Assembly (NCBI GenBank): GCA_900759445.1
Contig: CAAEVH010000050.1
Location: forward strand, 1-53,512
DNA: 53,512 bases
Direction of reading: 5' to 3'
Source: an uncultured Raoultella sp.
GTDB lineage: Bacteria > Pseudomonadota > Gammaproteobacteria > Enterobacterales > Enterobacteriaceae
Part shown: piece after piece, positions 53,396 to 53,512 of the stretch
How positions within the stretch are numbered: the first letter of the stretch is position 1
Layout: every line of letters begins with the position of its first letter
Translations under genes and position numbers: made by a program
Notes under the pieces: generated by a model
What the model saw: the letters and a program-made list of their open reading frames with translations, nothing else
The model's database searches: none
Told to the model about the DNA's origin: nothing

Positions 53396-53512
53396 AGGGT
53401 GAATGCCCTCAAAATAACGTAAAATCGTGGTAAGACCTGCCGGGATTTAGTTGCAAATTTTTCAACATTTTATACACTACGAAAACCATCGCGAAAGCGA
53501 GTTTTGATAGGA
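53396..53512 (+). promoter_or_regulatory. acpP promoter and leader (gene starts beyond the window)
   Basis: TTGCAA (53451-53456) and TACACT (53473-53478) with a 16-base spacer form a plausible sigma-70 promoter. The following leader has a small stem (ATCGCGAAAGCGAG) and ends TTTTGATAGGA, where the acpP ribosome-binding region begins. Order and sequence match the fabG-acpP gap of E. coli, so acpP should start within a few bases to tens of bases after 53512. Confidence 0.75.

Overview
The window is a stretch of enterobacterial core chromosome. Gene content, order and strand match the E. coli K-12 / Salmonella segment from serX to acpP almost gene for gene. Protein sequences are close to E. coli but diverge at fast-evolving positions (curlin CsgA, FlgE, YmdA), with several Salmonella-like features in CsgA. 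A Citrobacter-like member of the Enterobacteriaceae is the best guess, an inference from memory of homologues and not from a search. I see no insertion sequence, prophage, integrase, CRISPR array or toxin-antitoxin module.

Layout. 1-3280: tRNA-Ser(GGA) on the minus strand, then ghrA, ycdX, ycdY, ycdZ. 3294-7738: the curli locus, csgDEFG leftward and csgBAC rightward, around a 759-bp AT-rich control region with recognisable OmpR-like and CsgD boxes. 7890-10276: ymdA, ymdB, clsC. 10301-15789: the osmoregulated periplasmic glucan genes opgC and, divergently, opgGH. 15865-21311: yceK, msyB, mdtG, lpxL, trhO, yceI, yceJ. 21574-26913: yceO (43 aa), solA, bssS, dinI, pyrC, yceB, mdtH. 27173-31123: rimJ, yceH, mviM, murJ. 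31209-42733: the flagellar cluster, flgNM and flgA leftward and flgBCDEFGHIJ plus flgKL rightward, with two clear sigma-28 promoters and a FlgO-like structured 3' end. 42976-46206: rne with a long structured leader. 46905-53368: rluC, maf-2 (yceF), an SraB-like RNA, then yceD-rpmF-plsX-fabH-fabD-fabG. The window ends in the acpP promoter/leader, just before the expected acpP start.

Functional themes. Much of the window builds or remodels the cell surface: curli, periplasmic glucans, lipid A acylation (LpxL), lipid II flipping (MurJ), cardiolipin (ClsC), phospholipid and fatty acid synthesis (PlsX, FabHDG) and the flagellar hook and basal body. Two loci pull in opposite directions, csg towards adhesion and flg towards motility. 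BssS is also linked to biofilm.

Novelty. I found no undescribed multigene system. The points most worth a second look are small: absence of grxB between yceB and mdtH, a terminator-like hairpin in the csgD-csgB intergenic region, a near-leaderless promoter arrangement at yceD, a small ORF between rpmF and plsX, the yceO ribosome-binding site buried in the solA terminator, and CsgA gatekeeper substitutions. Start codons were reset in many genes from the longest open frame to the start supported by ribosome-binding site, overlap and family length.
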